A stretch of 64,000 nucleotides of DNA from JBGSIC01 sp041751875 (GCA_041751875.1 JBGSIC010000018.1:123124-187123); one strand, 5' to 3'. Counted from the stretch's first letter, positions 34,251 through 42,916 are shown. Notes: a model not told the origin generated them from the letters alone. Numbers and translations: made by a program.

Positions 34251-35865
34251 CGAGCGTGGGGCGAGGTTTCTTTTTGGCGTACTTCGCCACTGTCCGAACC
34301 AATAGAGAAGGATCAATCGGTTTACTTAAGTAATCATCACAGCCAACCCGTAAGCAACGACTGCGTTCCTGGCGAACCGCATGGGCGGTAAGAGCAATAA
34401 TGGGCGTCTTAAATCCTTTGGCCCGTAAGGCGCGTGTGGCTGCGTACCCATCTAACTCGGGCATCTGGATATCCATAAGCACAAGGTCAAACTTTTCAGA
34501 CATGGCTTTCGTTACCCCCTCAGCTCCGTTGCGAGCTAAATGAACTTCCGCCCCGGCGGATCGCAAAAAGTGTCCTAAGAGCACTTGGTTGTCGAGACTG
34601 TCTTCCACCACCAAAACTTTTACTCCAGCAAGAACATCCGGCGCAATGAGCGGGCTGGCGACCGTCTTCGGACGTTGTTGTTTGGTAACGCCGGGATGGA
34701 TGGAGAAACGAAACATGCTTCCTTTTCCAGGCGTGCTTTCTTTCAGCTCGAGTGTTCCCCCAAGCGCTTCGGCCAGGCTACGGGATAGGACCAAGCCCAA
34801 ACCTGTTCCCCCGTATTTACGCGTATAGGACATATCGACCTGAGAAAAAGGTTTAAAAAGCGTCCCCTTGTGCTCGTCAGCAATTCCCACGCCGGTATCG
34901 GACACTTCAAACTCAACGAGAGGTTTTTCGTAGCGGACGGAAACGCGAATCACTCCCTCGTCGGTAAATTTGATAGCGTTGCCAATAATGTTGAGAAAAA
35001 TTTGTCTGAGTTTTACCGGGCAAGAGTGAACGTATTCGGGAATGGCCCCTTGGTATGTGGTTTCCAAAGCCAAGCCCTTGGCCTCGGCTTCTTGAGCCAA
35101 GCTGGAAAGCGTGTTGGCCATCTCTTCAATGAGAGGGAAGGTGACTTTTTTGGTTTCTAGTTTGCCGGCCTCAATCTTGGAGAGATCTAAAATCCCTTCT
35201 ACCAGAGAGAAGAGATGTCCGCCGTTTTTGCGGATGACTTCGATCCATTCTTTGTGGGGATCGGGGAGTTTCGGGAGTTCCAAAAGCATATCGCAAAATC
35301 CCAGCATGATGCCCAACGGAGTGCGAATTTCATGGGTGATGTTGGCTAGGAACTCACTCTTTGCTCGGCTAGCGACTTCCGCGGCTTCTTTGGCTTTTCG
35401 CAGTTTCGCTTCACTTTGTCTTAGAGCATCGACGGCTTTCTTCTCCTCGGTAACGTCTTGGAACACGACGAGACCGCCGTGTAGATTACCGAGCTTGTCC
35501 CGTAGCGGGCGAGCGCTTAAGCGAATGAAGAGTCCCCCCCTACGGGTGGTGTTACGAACGTACAAAACTTCGTTGTTAACGTGTTCGCCGTGAATGGCTC
35601 GCACCATGGGAATTTTATCGGTGGGGATGGGGGTCGTAGCGTTTTCTTCGTAGTACAAACCGTAGTACGAGGCCCATTCTTCCTGTGCGGCTTGAACCGC
35701 ATTCAGGCCTAGGATTTCTTTGGCCGCAGGGTTGAACATGATCAACTGGCCGGTGGCATCCGCGACGGCCACACCTTCGCTCATACTGTCGATGATGAGT
35801 TCGAGCAGGTTCAGCTGGTTCTGAAGATCGCCGTAATGCGTTTGTTGTGAGGCTTTGAGGGACAT
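34225..35865 (-). CDS. Hybrid sensor histidine kinase (PAS-HisKA-HATPase-REC)
   Basis: A 546-residue cytosolic-type hybrid kinase. Residues 10-140 form a PAS domain with no membrane helices; the phospho-acceptor His is in ANITHEIRTPLG; the ATPase domain has the N box IGNAIKF, G1 DTGVGI and G2 YGGTGLGL; and a C-terminal receiver has VEDSLDNQ, the acceptor Asp in LMDIQMPELDGY and KPID. It should phosphorylate itself and relay to the receiver. The ATG at 35865 has GGAGAGG upstream. No separate response regulator is adjacent. Confidence 0.92.
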   Translation of the reverse strand: MSLKASQQTHYGDLQNQLNLLELIIDSMSEGVAVADATGQLIMFNPAAKEILGLNAVQAAQEEWASYYGLYYEENATTPIPTDKIPMVRAIHGEHVNNEVLYVRNTTRRGGLFIRLSARPLRDKLGNLHGGLVVFQDVTEEKKAVDALRQSEAKLRKAKEAAEVASRAKSEFLANITHEIRTPLGIMLGFCDMLLELPKLPDPHKEWIEVIRKNGGHLFSLVEGILDLSKIEAGKLETKKVTFPLIEEMANTLSSLAQEAEAKGLALETTYQGAIPEYVHSCPVKLRQIFLNIIGNAIKFTDEGVIRVSVRYEKPLVEFEVSDTGVGIADEHKGTLFKPFSQVDMSYTRKYGGTGLGLVLSRSLAEALGGTLELKESTPGKGSMFRFSIHPGVTKQQRPKTVASPLIAPDVLAGVKVLVVEDSLDNQVLLGHFLRSAGAEVHLARNGAEGVTKAMSEKFDLVLMDIQMPELDGYAATRALRAKGFKTPIIALTAHAVRQERSRCLRVGCDDYLSKPIDPSLLVRTVAKYAKKKPRPTLVNAGVEAE

Positions 35866-35983
35866 TGACCTCTCCAAAATAAATGCGGTGCATTATAACC
35901 AGTCTCGGCTTCGCTCCAAACCTTTTTTTCGCCCTGTTTAGGCTCACTGAGGCCTAAGTATTTAGAAGTATAGGAGTTATAAA

Positions 35984-36082
35984 ATGACCGAAGGACAGGC
36001 GGACAAACGGCCGCCCCGACAGCGCTTTTCTAAGTGTGTAACAATTCTGGTGAGTTGGGGGAAGTCCGTGGGCAAAAACTAA
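35984..36082 (+). CDS. Candidate small protein, 32 residues
   Basis: An ATG at 35984 follows TAGGAGTTAT at good spacing and opens a 32-codon frame ending at 36082: MTEGQADKRPPRQRF, then a short hydrophobic stretch (CVTILVSWG). An inverted repeat TTAGGC/GCCTAA lies just upstream (35938-35957). It sits between the two histidine-kinase genes. Support is the ribosome site and position only; no homologue is known to me. Confidence 0.35.
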   Translation: MTEGQADKRPPRQRFSKCVTILVSWGKSVGKN

Positions 36083-36149
36083 GTCCTTGCTACGCGAGCC
36101 GTCTGGCAGGTACTCAAGTCTAGGATGTAAAGAGCGAAACGGAGCTACG

Positions 36150-37577
36150 TTGAATTTGCCTTCTAAAAGTTTCAGTCGTCTTCACCGATGGCACGAGCGT
36201 TTGGCGCTTCTCACACTACTCAGTTTCGGGTTAATCGCCGGCATCATTTTCTGGCGCAGTCTTGAGCTTCTTTCCATTTTGTCGGTTGTCCAGCGGGCGG
36301 AACGCTTGATGGTCATCGCAGAAATTGCGCACGAGCTCTTTAATGAAATCCAAGGGGCCGAAATGGCGGGGTCGCGAACCCTAGAACCTTCGCTAGCTCT
36401 CAAAGCCGCCCGCCTAGCCCTGTTTAATGAGCGGATGCAGAGGGGGTTGAAAGACGCCCCGCCTCAGCTGCGCCACCTCAAGGAAGTTTACCTAGAGGGA
36501 ACTCCGTCGCTTCATGACCAGATCCGGGAATTTTCGATGGTGGTGCAGAATGACGGCAACCAAGAAGACAGGCTAATCATTTCGCGCCGAGCGGCCGCGC
36601 TCTCAAGCCGCATCTCTGATTTTCAGCATGGGATATCTCAAGTCATTCGTGTTTCGACCGACTCTGCACGAAAAATCCTCTTGGTGACTTCGCTAGGTGT
36701 TTTTGTGTTGTTGACGGTGATTTCTCTATTCGGAATTTTACCGCTGGTAAGACGTAGCAAAAAGGAAGCTGTTCAGCTTGAAGCGGCAAAAAAAGCAGCA
36801 CAAGCGTCCAAGGACGAGGCGGTCCGTGCCAACCTGAGTAAGACCCGATTTCTCGCAAATATCACGCATGATTTGCGATCTCCGCTGAGTGTGATTCTCG
36901 GTTACGTGTCGGTGTTGAAGGAGAATACCGTAGACAAGGAAACCCACGATAGATATCTCGATTCGATCGGACGCAACACGCAACATCTCTTGAGTTTTGT
37001 GAACGAGCTTCTAGAAATTTCGCATAATAGTTTGGCGCCAATTAAACTGAATAATGAACCGTACTCGATTAAAGAGGTCTTGATTAAATTGCAAAAAGAC
37101 TACTCTTTTCTCGCCGAGAAAAGGCATTGTTGGTTAACCCTGCACGGAACGGAAGCCTTGCCCGATGAGACGCTGGGCGATCGCCAAAAGGTCCAGCGTA
37201 TCTTGGAAAACCTTCTTGGCAACGCCATTAAGTTTTGTGAAGGGAAGCAAATAGACATCCAGGCGCAGATGTCAGGCAAGCAGATATTTGTCGATGTGAT
37301 TGATGGCGGACCGGGAATTCCCCTAGGACGCCAACCAATCATTTTTGAGCCCTTTGCTTCTTTCAATACAGCAGGAGGGGAAACCGAGCCAGGTACGGGG
37401 TTAGGCCTTGCTATCGGACGAGAGCATGCCCGAGCGATGGGAGGAGACCTAGAATTGCTCCGGTCGGAAATGGGAACAGGGTCGACCTTCCGCCTCACGC
37501 TAGTTCCAAGTTTTGGGGAAATAGGGGCAGCGGAATCAGGAATTCAGCAGGAAGAAGTCGCGTTGGGAAATGCGTAA
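36150..37577 (+). CDS. Membrane sensor histidine kinase
   Basis: About 475 residues from a TTG at 36150 that has GGAG at the right distance; an earlier TTG at 36087 gives 21 more residues with no site. A transmembrane helix (LALLTLLSFGLIAGIIFW), a periplasmic-type loop of about 160 residues, and a second helix (LLVTSLGVFVLLTVISLFGIL) precede a coiled segment and the kinase core. The phospho-acceptor His is in ANITHDLRSPLS; N box is LLGNAIKF and G boxes are DGGPGI and GTGLGLAIG. No receiver domain is fused. The downstream gene is the tRNA-Gly. Confidence 0.88.
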   Translation: MNLPSKSFSRLHRWHERLALLTLLSFGLIAGIIFWRSLELLSILSVVQRAERLMVIAEIAHELFNEIQGAEMAGSRTLEPSLALKAARLALFNERMQRGLKDAPPQLRHLKEVYLEGTPSLHDQIREFSMVVQNDGNQEDRLIISRRAAALSSRISDFQHGISQVIRVSTDSARKILLVTSLGVFVLLTVISLFGILPLVRRSKKEAVQLEAAKKAAQASKDEAVRANLSKTRFLANITHDLRSPLSVILGYVSVLKENTVDKETHDRYLDSIGRNTQHLLSFVNELLEISHNSLAPIKLNNEPYSIKEVLIKLQKDYSFLAEKRHCWLTLHGTEALPDETLGDRQKVQRILENLLGNAIKFCEGKQIDIQAQMSGKQIFVDVIDGGPGIPLGRQPIIFEPFASFNTAGGETEPGTGLGLAIGREHARAMGGDLELLRSEMGTGSTFRLTLVPSFGEIGAAESGIQQEEVALGNA

Positions 37578-37742
37578 ACGCAGCTTGAAATTGAGTAGGA
37601 CGTCCTTTATCTTGGCTGAATTCTCTGGGGGAAAGCTCAGTTGGCCGTACGAGCGGAGCGAGCCAATGAGTAGACATCAGCCGAGGCTGATGCGTCGCCG
37701 GGAGAAAAGGTTGCCGCTAAAAATTGTAGTATTTTTCCGCGG

Positions 37743-37818
37743 GCGGGAGTAGCTCAGTTGGTAGAGCATCAGCCTTCCAAGCTGAGGGTCGCGGGTTCGA
37801 ATCTCGTCTCCCGCTCCA
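37743..37818 (+). tRNA. tRNA-Gly (anticodon TCC)
   Basis: A full cloverleaf with encoded CCA: acceptor GCGGGAG/CTCCCGC, D arm AGCTCAGTTGG, anticodon loop CTTCCAA giving TCC for glycine GGA/GGG codons, and the T loop TTCGAAT. Its 3' end is repeated, with changes, at 39035 and 39121. Confidence 0.96.
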
Positions 37819-37821
37819 TTT
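37803..37821 (+). repeat. Candidate attachment site at tRNA-Gly 3' end
   Basis: The tRNA end CTCGTCTCCCGCTCCA plus three T. The run CCCGCTCCATTT reappears exactly at 39035-39046, and 15 of 16 bases of the earlier part match at 39121-39136. Direct repeats of a tRNA 3' end are the classic mark of integration by a tyrosine recombinase. Confidence 0.5.
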
Positions 37822-37941
37822 TTCGAGTGCCTCTTTGGTTCAATAATCACTAAAACACTGAAATCACTGGACGAGGTTTCCAGCACTTAGGTCAGTTCCG
37901 GCGGCTTCTTCATTACTCGGTATTACGCTACATTTCCCGAG

Positions 37942-37970
37942 TTGGCTAAAGTTTGGCTAAGAATTGGCTA
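37942..37970 (+). repeat. Three TTGGCTA repeats spaced exactly 11 bases
   Basis: TTGGCTA starts at 37942, 37953 and 37964. The 11-base period is about one DNA turn, which puts the copies on one face of the helix. Two TGGCTA copies (38979 and 38989) and an inverted TAGCCA (38998) occur near the other end of the putative island. This layout resembles protein-binding arm sites. Confidence 0.55.
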
Positions 37971-38028
37971 GAAATTTTTCAAACGGTAACTAGTTTTCCT
38001 GTTTTCTCGTCGGGGCTCGAACCACTAA

Positions 38029-38928
38029 ATGCGCAGTAAAGAAATTCCTGAAAATGGCCGAAAAGTAGACGTGCATTTCCCCCGCCTAATTGCGCTTCTT
38101 TTATTGTTCACAGGACTACTCAGTTATCGGCATTCGCTAGCTGAGCACGCACCGTTGTCCCAACCAAACCGTGTGGAAGGCAGGCCACTAGCTCCGGGTA
38201 ACTTTAGCTCTGATGCAATAAAATGTCGGGCCGTACTCGACCTATTCAAAGCGCACGGCCTTCCCCTGAATGTCGGAAAAAATGGCAGTTATCTCGTACC
38301 TGCGATCCGTGAGCAAAAGAAGGGATTTTACACTGTTCAACATGCCGATATTTCTTTTTTTGAGGTGCCTGCAGAAGGAGGTTTCCTCTCCTTAGAAATT
38401 CCAAGGGAACCAAAAATTTATACTCGGCTCCAATTTGATAAGGGTCACGTTTGGCCAAATGCTTCGATAGCTGAAATTTATGAAGGCGGCCACGAACCAA
38501 CCTCCGTCAAGAATCAACTCAGCAGAGGCGAGATTCCAAGCCTTCTAGTAAGAAAAATCAAAACTGACGATGAACGTGCACTGCTTGCGATCCGAGAAGA
38601 CATGGAAAAACGCCTAAGGTCGATTCCTACAGTAGTAAGCAACCTAGTTGACGACTCCAAAAGCGAAGGTGCACAAATGGAGGTCCATCGTGAAATCGCG
38701 AAAACAACTCTAGCAAAATTGGGTTGGCCTGATGATGCTATTAGAAAACTGGAAAGTTGCCTCAGCCAAGCTCTAGGTGTTCAAATTGCAAAGGCTGTTC
38801 AAGATGAGCTGCGGCTACTCGCAAAGGAAACTCGCAGGGAGATACCCTTTAATACCCTGTTCGACACCAATCGCAGAAAACTCCTGGAATCCAATCCGGG
38901 GACACCGCGGAAACCTCTTAAGCACTAA
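38029..38928 (+). CDS. Exported protein of unknown function (island gene)
   Basis: A 299-residue protein with a basic N terminus and a hydrophobic run (LIALLLLFTGLLSYRHSLA) that fits a long signal peptide. The mature region has a FYTVQHADISFF strand pair, a mixed middle and a helical, charged C-terminal third (ADDERALLAIREDMEKRL-like in style) ending in a basic tail. No family recognised. Base composition looks somewhat A/T-richer than neighbouring genes by eye, and it stands alone between tRNA-Gly and the tRNA fragments, consistent with acquisition by transfer. Confidence 0.65.
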   Translation: MRSKEIPENGRKVDVHFPRLIALLLLFTGLLSYRHSLAEHAPLSQPNRVEGRPLAPGNFSSDAIKCRAVLDLFKAHGLPLNVGKNGSYLVPAIREQKKGFYTVQHADISFFEVPAEGGFLSLEIPREPKIYTRLQFDKGHVWPNASIAEIYEGGHEPTSVKNQLSRGEIPSLLVRKIKTDDERALLAIREDMEKRLRSIPTVVSNLVDDSKSEGAQMEVHREIAKTTLAKLGWPDDAIRKLESCLSQALGVQIAKAVQDELRLLAKETRREIPFNTLFDTNRRKLLESNPGTPRKPLKH

Positions 38929-39034
38929 AGCGCTGAATCTTGCTCATGCAGCCCTATTAATTGAAAACAGGCAACCCGTGGCTAATTATGGCTACCTTAG
39001 CCAATAACTATTTGAATTCATAAAAAAGGGGACA

Positions 39035-39046
39035 CCCGCTCCATTT
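39035..39046 (+). repeat. Partial copy of tRNA-Gly 3' end
   Basis: CCCGCTCCATTT, identical to 37810-37821, preceded by ACA. It does not belong to a complete tRNA; the sequence upstream cannot fold as one. Confidence 0.5.
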
Positions 39047-39120
39047 AGATAGTTCTCTAGTCGAATGGTTCGCTTGCTCTGGTTAGTCTCAGAACCAATA
39101 CGTCTATCAATCGCTGCAAA

Positions 39121-39136
39121 CTCGTCACCCGCTCCA
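39121..39136 (+). repeat. Second partial copy of a tRNA-Gly 3' end
   Basis: CTCGTCACCCGCTCCA differs from the tRNA-Gly(TCC) end by one base (A for T). The CACCCGCTCCA form is the usual end of a tRNA-Gly(GCC), so it may derive from that gene. No acceptor or anticodon arm lies upstream. Confidence 0.5.
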
Positions 39137-39286
39137 AATTTTCCAATACAAAGGTCGTACCCCATAGCGGATGAAAAGTGGTGAGTAGCGGGCAGCGATG
39201 AAACTAAAGCCCCAAAGTTGAACGGGGAAAAACAGCTTAACGTACGAATTGCACGTGGCCGCCTTCATGGCGGGAACGTAGCGCAG

Positions 39287-42200
39287 TTAGTGGGTAATTG
39301 GGCGACCGCTGGAAAGGGGATGTTGGCCTTTTTTCGACTCTTCCCAATGAATGAGGAGTGGCAGTGCCATTCGAAAGAGCTCAATTTTCGCGCGTTCCGC
39401 CTCGACGATGGGATGCTTCTCATTCGGATCTTTGCGGTCGAGCAAGTTTCCGACGCAAATTACCGCCTGAATCATTCTCCAAGCGGCCGCATCGCGAAGG
39501 AAGTTACGATTTAGTACCGCTTCGTGATTGTTCGTGGGTTGCTTAACCTTAAACTCCAAAAGTCGTTTAAACACCATCGGGGTTTCGGGCACGAGCGCAT
39601 TTACATCGGCTTTTTGCGAGCCGGCAAAGAGCGGTGTTTTTCCGTCGAAGAGCACTTTTATGAAGTTGAGTATTCCTTTTCCGTCATTTCGCAGGCGTAG
39701 GTTGAGAGCATCGGTAAAACGTTTTTTCGCGGCAGCCCGCTTCGGCGCGAGGTTTTTTTCCTCGGCGCATGCGAAGGGGTTCAGCGGCTCGAGCGTGTAA
39801 TACTCGCCTAACTCAGCGGATTGCTTCAAATACGGATAGGAGAAAGCTCCACTGGGTATTCCGTGTGCGCCCTCTAGATAGCGGATCACTTCGTCTTGGG
39901 TCCGGATGGAATCGGGAAAAGCAACTCGTACCAAGCCTCTTAGGTAATTGAGCGACGCGGTATTTTCTTCCAAGCTCAGGCGACCCGAGTTGCCCAGCGA
40001 ACTCCCCAATGAGTGCGCTCCACTTTGAAACGAAGCCTCGCGCTCTTTTTTTATTGCTTCCGCGAGCGGTGCGCGGACGCTGTCCGCCGTCCATTCGAAG
40101 GGCGTGAATTCGATCGATTGACGGAGTGCAGCTGCCACCTCATTGGCTTTTTGGCGAAAGACTTCATTGCCGAAGCTACTTCCTTGAACATCTAGGCGAA
40201 GACGTTGGTGATTGACCTCCAGGATCTTTGCGCCGTTAAAGAGATCCCATTGCCCTTGTTCGTCCCAAGTAATCAAGCCTTCGCGAATAGCTTTATCGGG
40301 AGATATAGTTCGGTGAGGAAACCTTGCTTTCACTCCAAACTGTTCAAGCGTAATTCCTGTGGGAGCGGTTACAGCAAACCCTTTTTCAAGAACTGTGCCG
40401 TCTTTAGCGATGAATTTTACCGCGATCTCTGCGCTCAAGCGCATTCCTTTGCCATCTTCAGCCATTTTGCCTATCAGTATCCTAGAGATACAGATCTCGA
40501 ATCGACCGAGTCCTCGATCTTTTGCGGCTAGCAGCTCAGGAGGTAATTTCTTCACGAGCTCATCGAAGAAACCATACTCATATTGATACAGATGAGGGAA
40601 AGCGGCGAATTGCTTCGGATCAACATAGCCGTGGTTCCCGCCGTTTTCGCCGAACGAATTCTCGCAGTAAGTCATCGAAATCTTCGACTGCGGTTTGAGG
40701 TCCGGATGTTGCGGAGGGAAATCTAATTTCGCGCCGTAAATATCCCAGCCGTGGGAGCTGGCAAGTTGGGAAATCTTCTGTGCGGAAAGTGCGTCCTGGT
40801 TGTTCCTATCCACGCTTTCCCAATGAGCCTTGAGTGCTTCGAGAAAAGGTTTATAACGCGGCTTCTTTCCTTCACGAGTGAGAAGTTCAATGCCGGAGTT
40901 GATATCATCTCCCGCTTTCAAGAGTTGATCTAAATAGAGTCCCGTGGGATCGACATCCCGATAATAGACACTAGGATTTTTTAAAGCTGCGCGTAGGAGC
41001 TGATCTGTTTCCTCGGCCCAGGCGTAGGGGTTAAGGGGCGCCTGCATGACACGATAGTCAAACGGCGTGCGGTTCGGGGTAACACCCGCTTTCTTGAAGA
41101 TGGAACGCGATTGCGATTCCGCCCAAGCCCATTTCAATGGATCCTCACTGGTGCCCCACTGTTGCATCTCTTCGACGGTGGCCCCGCTGGGACCGGCCGC
41201 CCACAATTCCGAGGCTCCGTTGGTCGCTCTTTGAAAGTAGTGATTGATGCAACGGCGAAGTTGGCTTTTGTTCAGCTTAATGCCCTGCTTTAACAACATG
41301 AAGCACTCGACGAATTTCTGATCCTCTTCCTTCGCGTGGTCCTCGCGTTCCTTGTCGGTCATTCGGCCGAGTAAGGACATGTAGTAGTCCTCGTTCATTT
41401 TTCGTTGAGCTTGTTGGTATCGACTGACTTCAAGCAGCGTCTCGTGAATCTTTGCTTGATTTCCCAGGATGGCTTCCAACCCCTTCGCCAACAGTTTATT
41501 GGTGTGCATGAGCCTGGTCTCAACGACCGTTAGATGGCGCTTTACCGAGTCGGTTTCATGTTCCAGTTGATGCTTGAGATCCGTAATCTGTTGCGAAATA
41601 TGTTTGAGCATGCTCATCTCGCCCGACTCACCAGCCGTGAGAATTTTCGCAAAGCTGATAACCATGCTGGCTCCCATGGTGACGCCGGCCATTGCGGCAT
41701 TCTCCGCCAATGCCGAAGCGGCCTGCTCGGCGGCTTGATTGCCAACTTTGGCAAATCCTTCCGCCATGGCCGAGTACTCATTGGCCATCGCCATCGCCTT
41801 ACTGACTTCAAGCATTCCGCCGAGACCGACTTGTACGGCCGCGCCGAGCTTTGGGTCTACAAAGCCCGCTAGGTCAGAGATGATTCCCACCATCCCCGAT
41901 TCAATTCGGGAATTCATCTGATCGTTAAGAGCACCTATATCCGCTAGTTTCTTTTCTCGTAATCGTGCATCTCGATCGGCGGCTAGTGCGGCATCGAGAT
42001 CTTTGCGCGTGAGCTGAGTGAATTCGGCAGATGCGGCGTCGACCAAAGCCTTGATCTCTCGTTTTTGCTCGGGTGTAAGGGATCGGGCGGCTTCAGGATT
42101 GCTTTTAAGCTCATTCAATCGCTTTGCGGCGTCATTAAGATTTGTCCCTGGAGTTCTTCCGAATTTCCCTTGGCGAGCGGTTTGTAGTTCCGCCGGGGTC

Positions 42201-42868
42201 ATTGAGGGACGAACATGGGTGTCAGCGTAAATGCGAGGGCCGAGGACTTTTTCCACTTCCGGATTGTTCGCCATGGCGTCTTTGAGCTTTAGGGCGACGT
42301 TGTAATAAAGCTGCTTTGTCTTCTGGGAATCTTCCGCGCCAGCATAAGCCCAATCGTCAATTCTTCTCTGGGCAGCATTAGCGGCGCTTTCTTCTAGGTC
42401 TTTAACAACCACGTCGCCGAGGAATCCTCCGGCGAAACCAATCACGGCTCCGTAGCCTCTGCCTACATTTTTCGCATTACCTAAAAATCCGGCCGCTTGC
42501 CCAATGGCATTCCTGGTGAAGCTTCCCCATGGGTCTGTGCCCTGAATGTCATTGCGAACATGTTCGTCGAGGTTATAACCCCATTGCTGCACGGACTCAC
42601 CGGGTTTGGCGTATTGATAATTCACATCGTTGGGCGTTTGAGTTCCGGGGGCGATGAAATAACTACGATTGGGAGAAAACTCCATCTCGTTCGCAAAGCG
42701 CTCCATGTGCAGAAGCTCGACTGCAAACTTGGGATCTTGGAAGGCCTTGTCGGCTACCGTGGCCCCGAAATCGTCGGTAAAAGGGTGCGAAGACTCGTCG
42801 GATACGGCGAACGGGCAGAGCAGCACTGAAGACACCCAGAGCGCGGCAATGAGAAAACGGGAACGCAT
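39287..42868 (-). CDS. Very large exported protein of unknown function
   Basis: A 1193-residue protein with a signal peptide (MRSRFLIAALWVSSVLLCPF). Residues 120-160 are Gly/Ala-rich (GAVIGFAGGFLGDVV); residues 325-410 form a long hydrophobic Ala/Gly/Met-rich stretch; residues 415-500 are a coiled coil (KHISQQITDLKHQLEHETDSVKR). The C-terminal 650 residues are mixed alpha/beta with many charged residues and match nothing I know. A hydrophobic region before a long coiled coil is seen in several pore-forming toxins, but no toxin family is recognised. The start codon lies within a hairpin and lacks a good ribosome site. No partner gene is adjacent. Confidence 0.75.
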   Translation of the reverse strand: MRSRFLIAALWVSSVLLCPFAVSDESSHPFTDDFGATVADKAFQDPKFAVELLHMERFANEMEFSPNRSYFIAPGTQTPNDVNYQYAKPGESVQQWGYNLDEHVRNDIQGTDPWGSFTRNAIGQAAGFLGNAKNVGRGYGAVIGFAGGFLGDVVVKDLEESAANAAQRRIDDWAYAGAEDSQKTKQLYYNVALKLKDAMANNPEVEKVLGPRIYADTHVRPSMTPAELQTARQGKFGRTPGTNLNDAAKRLNELKSNPEAARSLTPEQKREIKALVDAASAEFTQLTRKDLDAALAADRDARLREKKLADIGALNDQMNSRIESGMVGIISDLAGFVDPKLGAAVQVGLGGMLEVSKAMAMANEYSAMAEGFAKVGNQAAEQAASALAENAAMAGVTMGASMVISFAKILTAGESGEMSMLKHISQQITDLKHQLEHETDSVKRHLTVVETRLMHTNKLLAKGLEAILGNQAKIHETLLEVSRYQQAQRKMNEDYYMSLLGRMTDKEREDHAKEEDQKFVECFMLLKQGIKLNKSQLRRCINHYFQRATNGASELWAAGPSGATVEEMQQWGTSEDPLKWAWAESQSRSIFKKAGVTPNRTPFDYRVMQAPLNPYAWAEETDQLLRAALKNPSVYYRDVDPTGLYLDQLLKAGDDINSGIELLTREGKKPRYKPFLEALKAHWESVDRNNQDALSAQKISQLASSHGWDIYGAKLDFPPQHPDLKPQSKISMTYCENSFGENGGNHGYVDPKQFAAFPHLYQYEYGFFDELVKKLPPELLAAKDRGLGRFEICISRILIGKMAEDGKGMRLSAEIAVKFIAKDGTVLEKGFAVTAPTGITLEQFGVKARFPHRTISPDKAIREGLITWDEQGQWDLFNGAKILEVNHQRLRLDVQGSSFGNEVFRQKANEVAAALRQSIEFTPFEWTADSVRAPLAEAIKKEREASFQSGAHSLGSSLGNSGRLSLEENTASLNYLRGLVRVAFPDSIRTQDEVIRYLEGAHGIPSGAFSYPYLKQSAELGEYYTLEPLNPFACAEEKNLAPKRAAAKKRFTDALNLRLRNDGKGILNFIKVLFDGKTPLFAGSQKADVNALVPETPMVFKRLLEFKVKQPTNNHEAVLNRNFLRDAAAWRMIQAVICVGNLLDRKDPNEKHPIVEAERAKIELFRMALPLLIHWEESKKGQHPLSSGRPITH

Positions 42869-42916
42869 CGTGCGCTAGCGATGCAACTGTAGGGCCATGC
42901 GCTCGGAAGCATGGCC
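42865..42916 (-). promoter_or_regulatory. Two tandem hairpins at the start of the 1193-residue gene
   Basis: GGCCATGC/GCATGGCC is a perfect 8-base inverted repeat at 42893-42916. GCATCG/CGATGC at 42865-42884 includes the start codon (42866-42868) in one arm. On the minus-strand message this would bury the ATG, and no Shine-Dalgarno sequence is visible. This suggests control of translation, unless the first repeat is a DNA operator. Confidence 0.5.

Larger units (their letters stand above)
37819..39136 (+). mobile_element. Putative small tRNA-Gly-associated island
   Basis: About 1.3 kb between the tRNA-Gly gene and its last partial copy. It holds one exported-protein gene (38029-38928), repeats of TTGGCTA near the left end and TGGCTA near the right, and otherwise non-coding sequence. 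No integrase gene is present, so it would be a remnant or a dependent element. The call rests on the tRNA repeats and the odd gene; it could be ordinary intergenic DNA with chance matches. Confidence 0.4.
38929..39286. other. Non-coding gap with partial tRNA-Gly copies
   Basis: No gene seen. It contains TGGCTA repeats near 38979-39003, the tRNA-like fragments at 39035 and 39121, and a weak CCGCC/GGCGG hairpin near 39260. The remaining sequence shows nothing I can name. Confidence 0.5.

Noticed and set aside
37677..37886. Minus-strand frame reading GAGDEIRTRDPQLGRLMLYQ
   Set aside because: This is the well-known false protein produced by reading a tRNA gene antisense; the tRNA-Gly gene explains it.
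37819..39286. Search for an integrase or transposase in the tRNA-Gly island
   Set aside because: No frame with recombinase motifs was seen on either strand, so the island is reported only as a remnant or dependent element.
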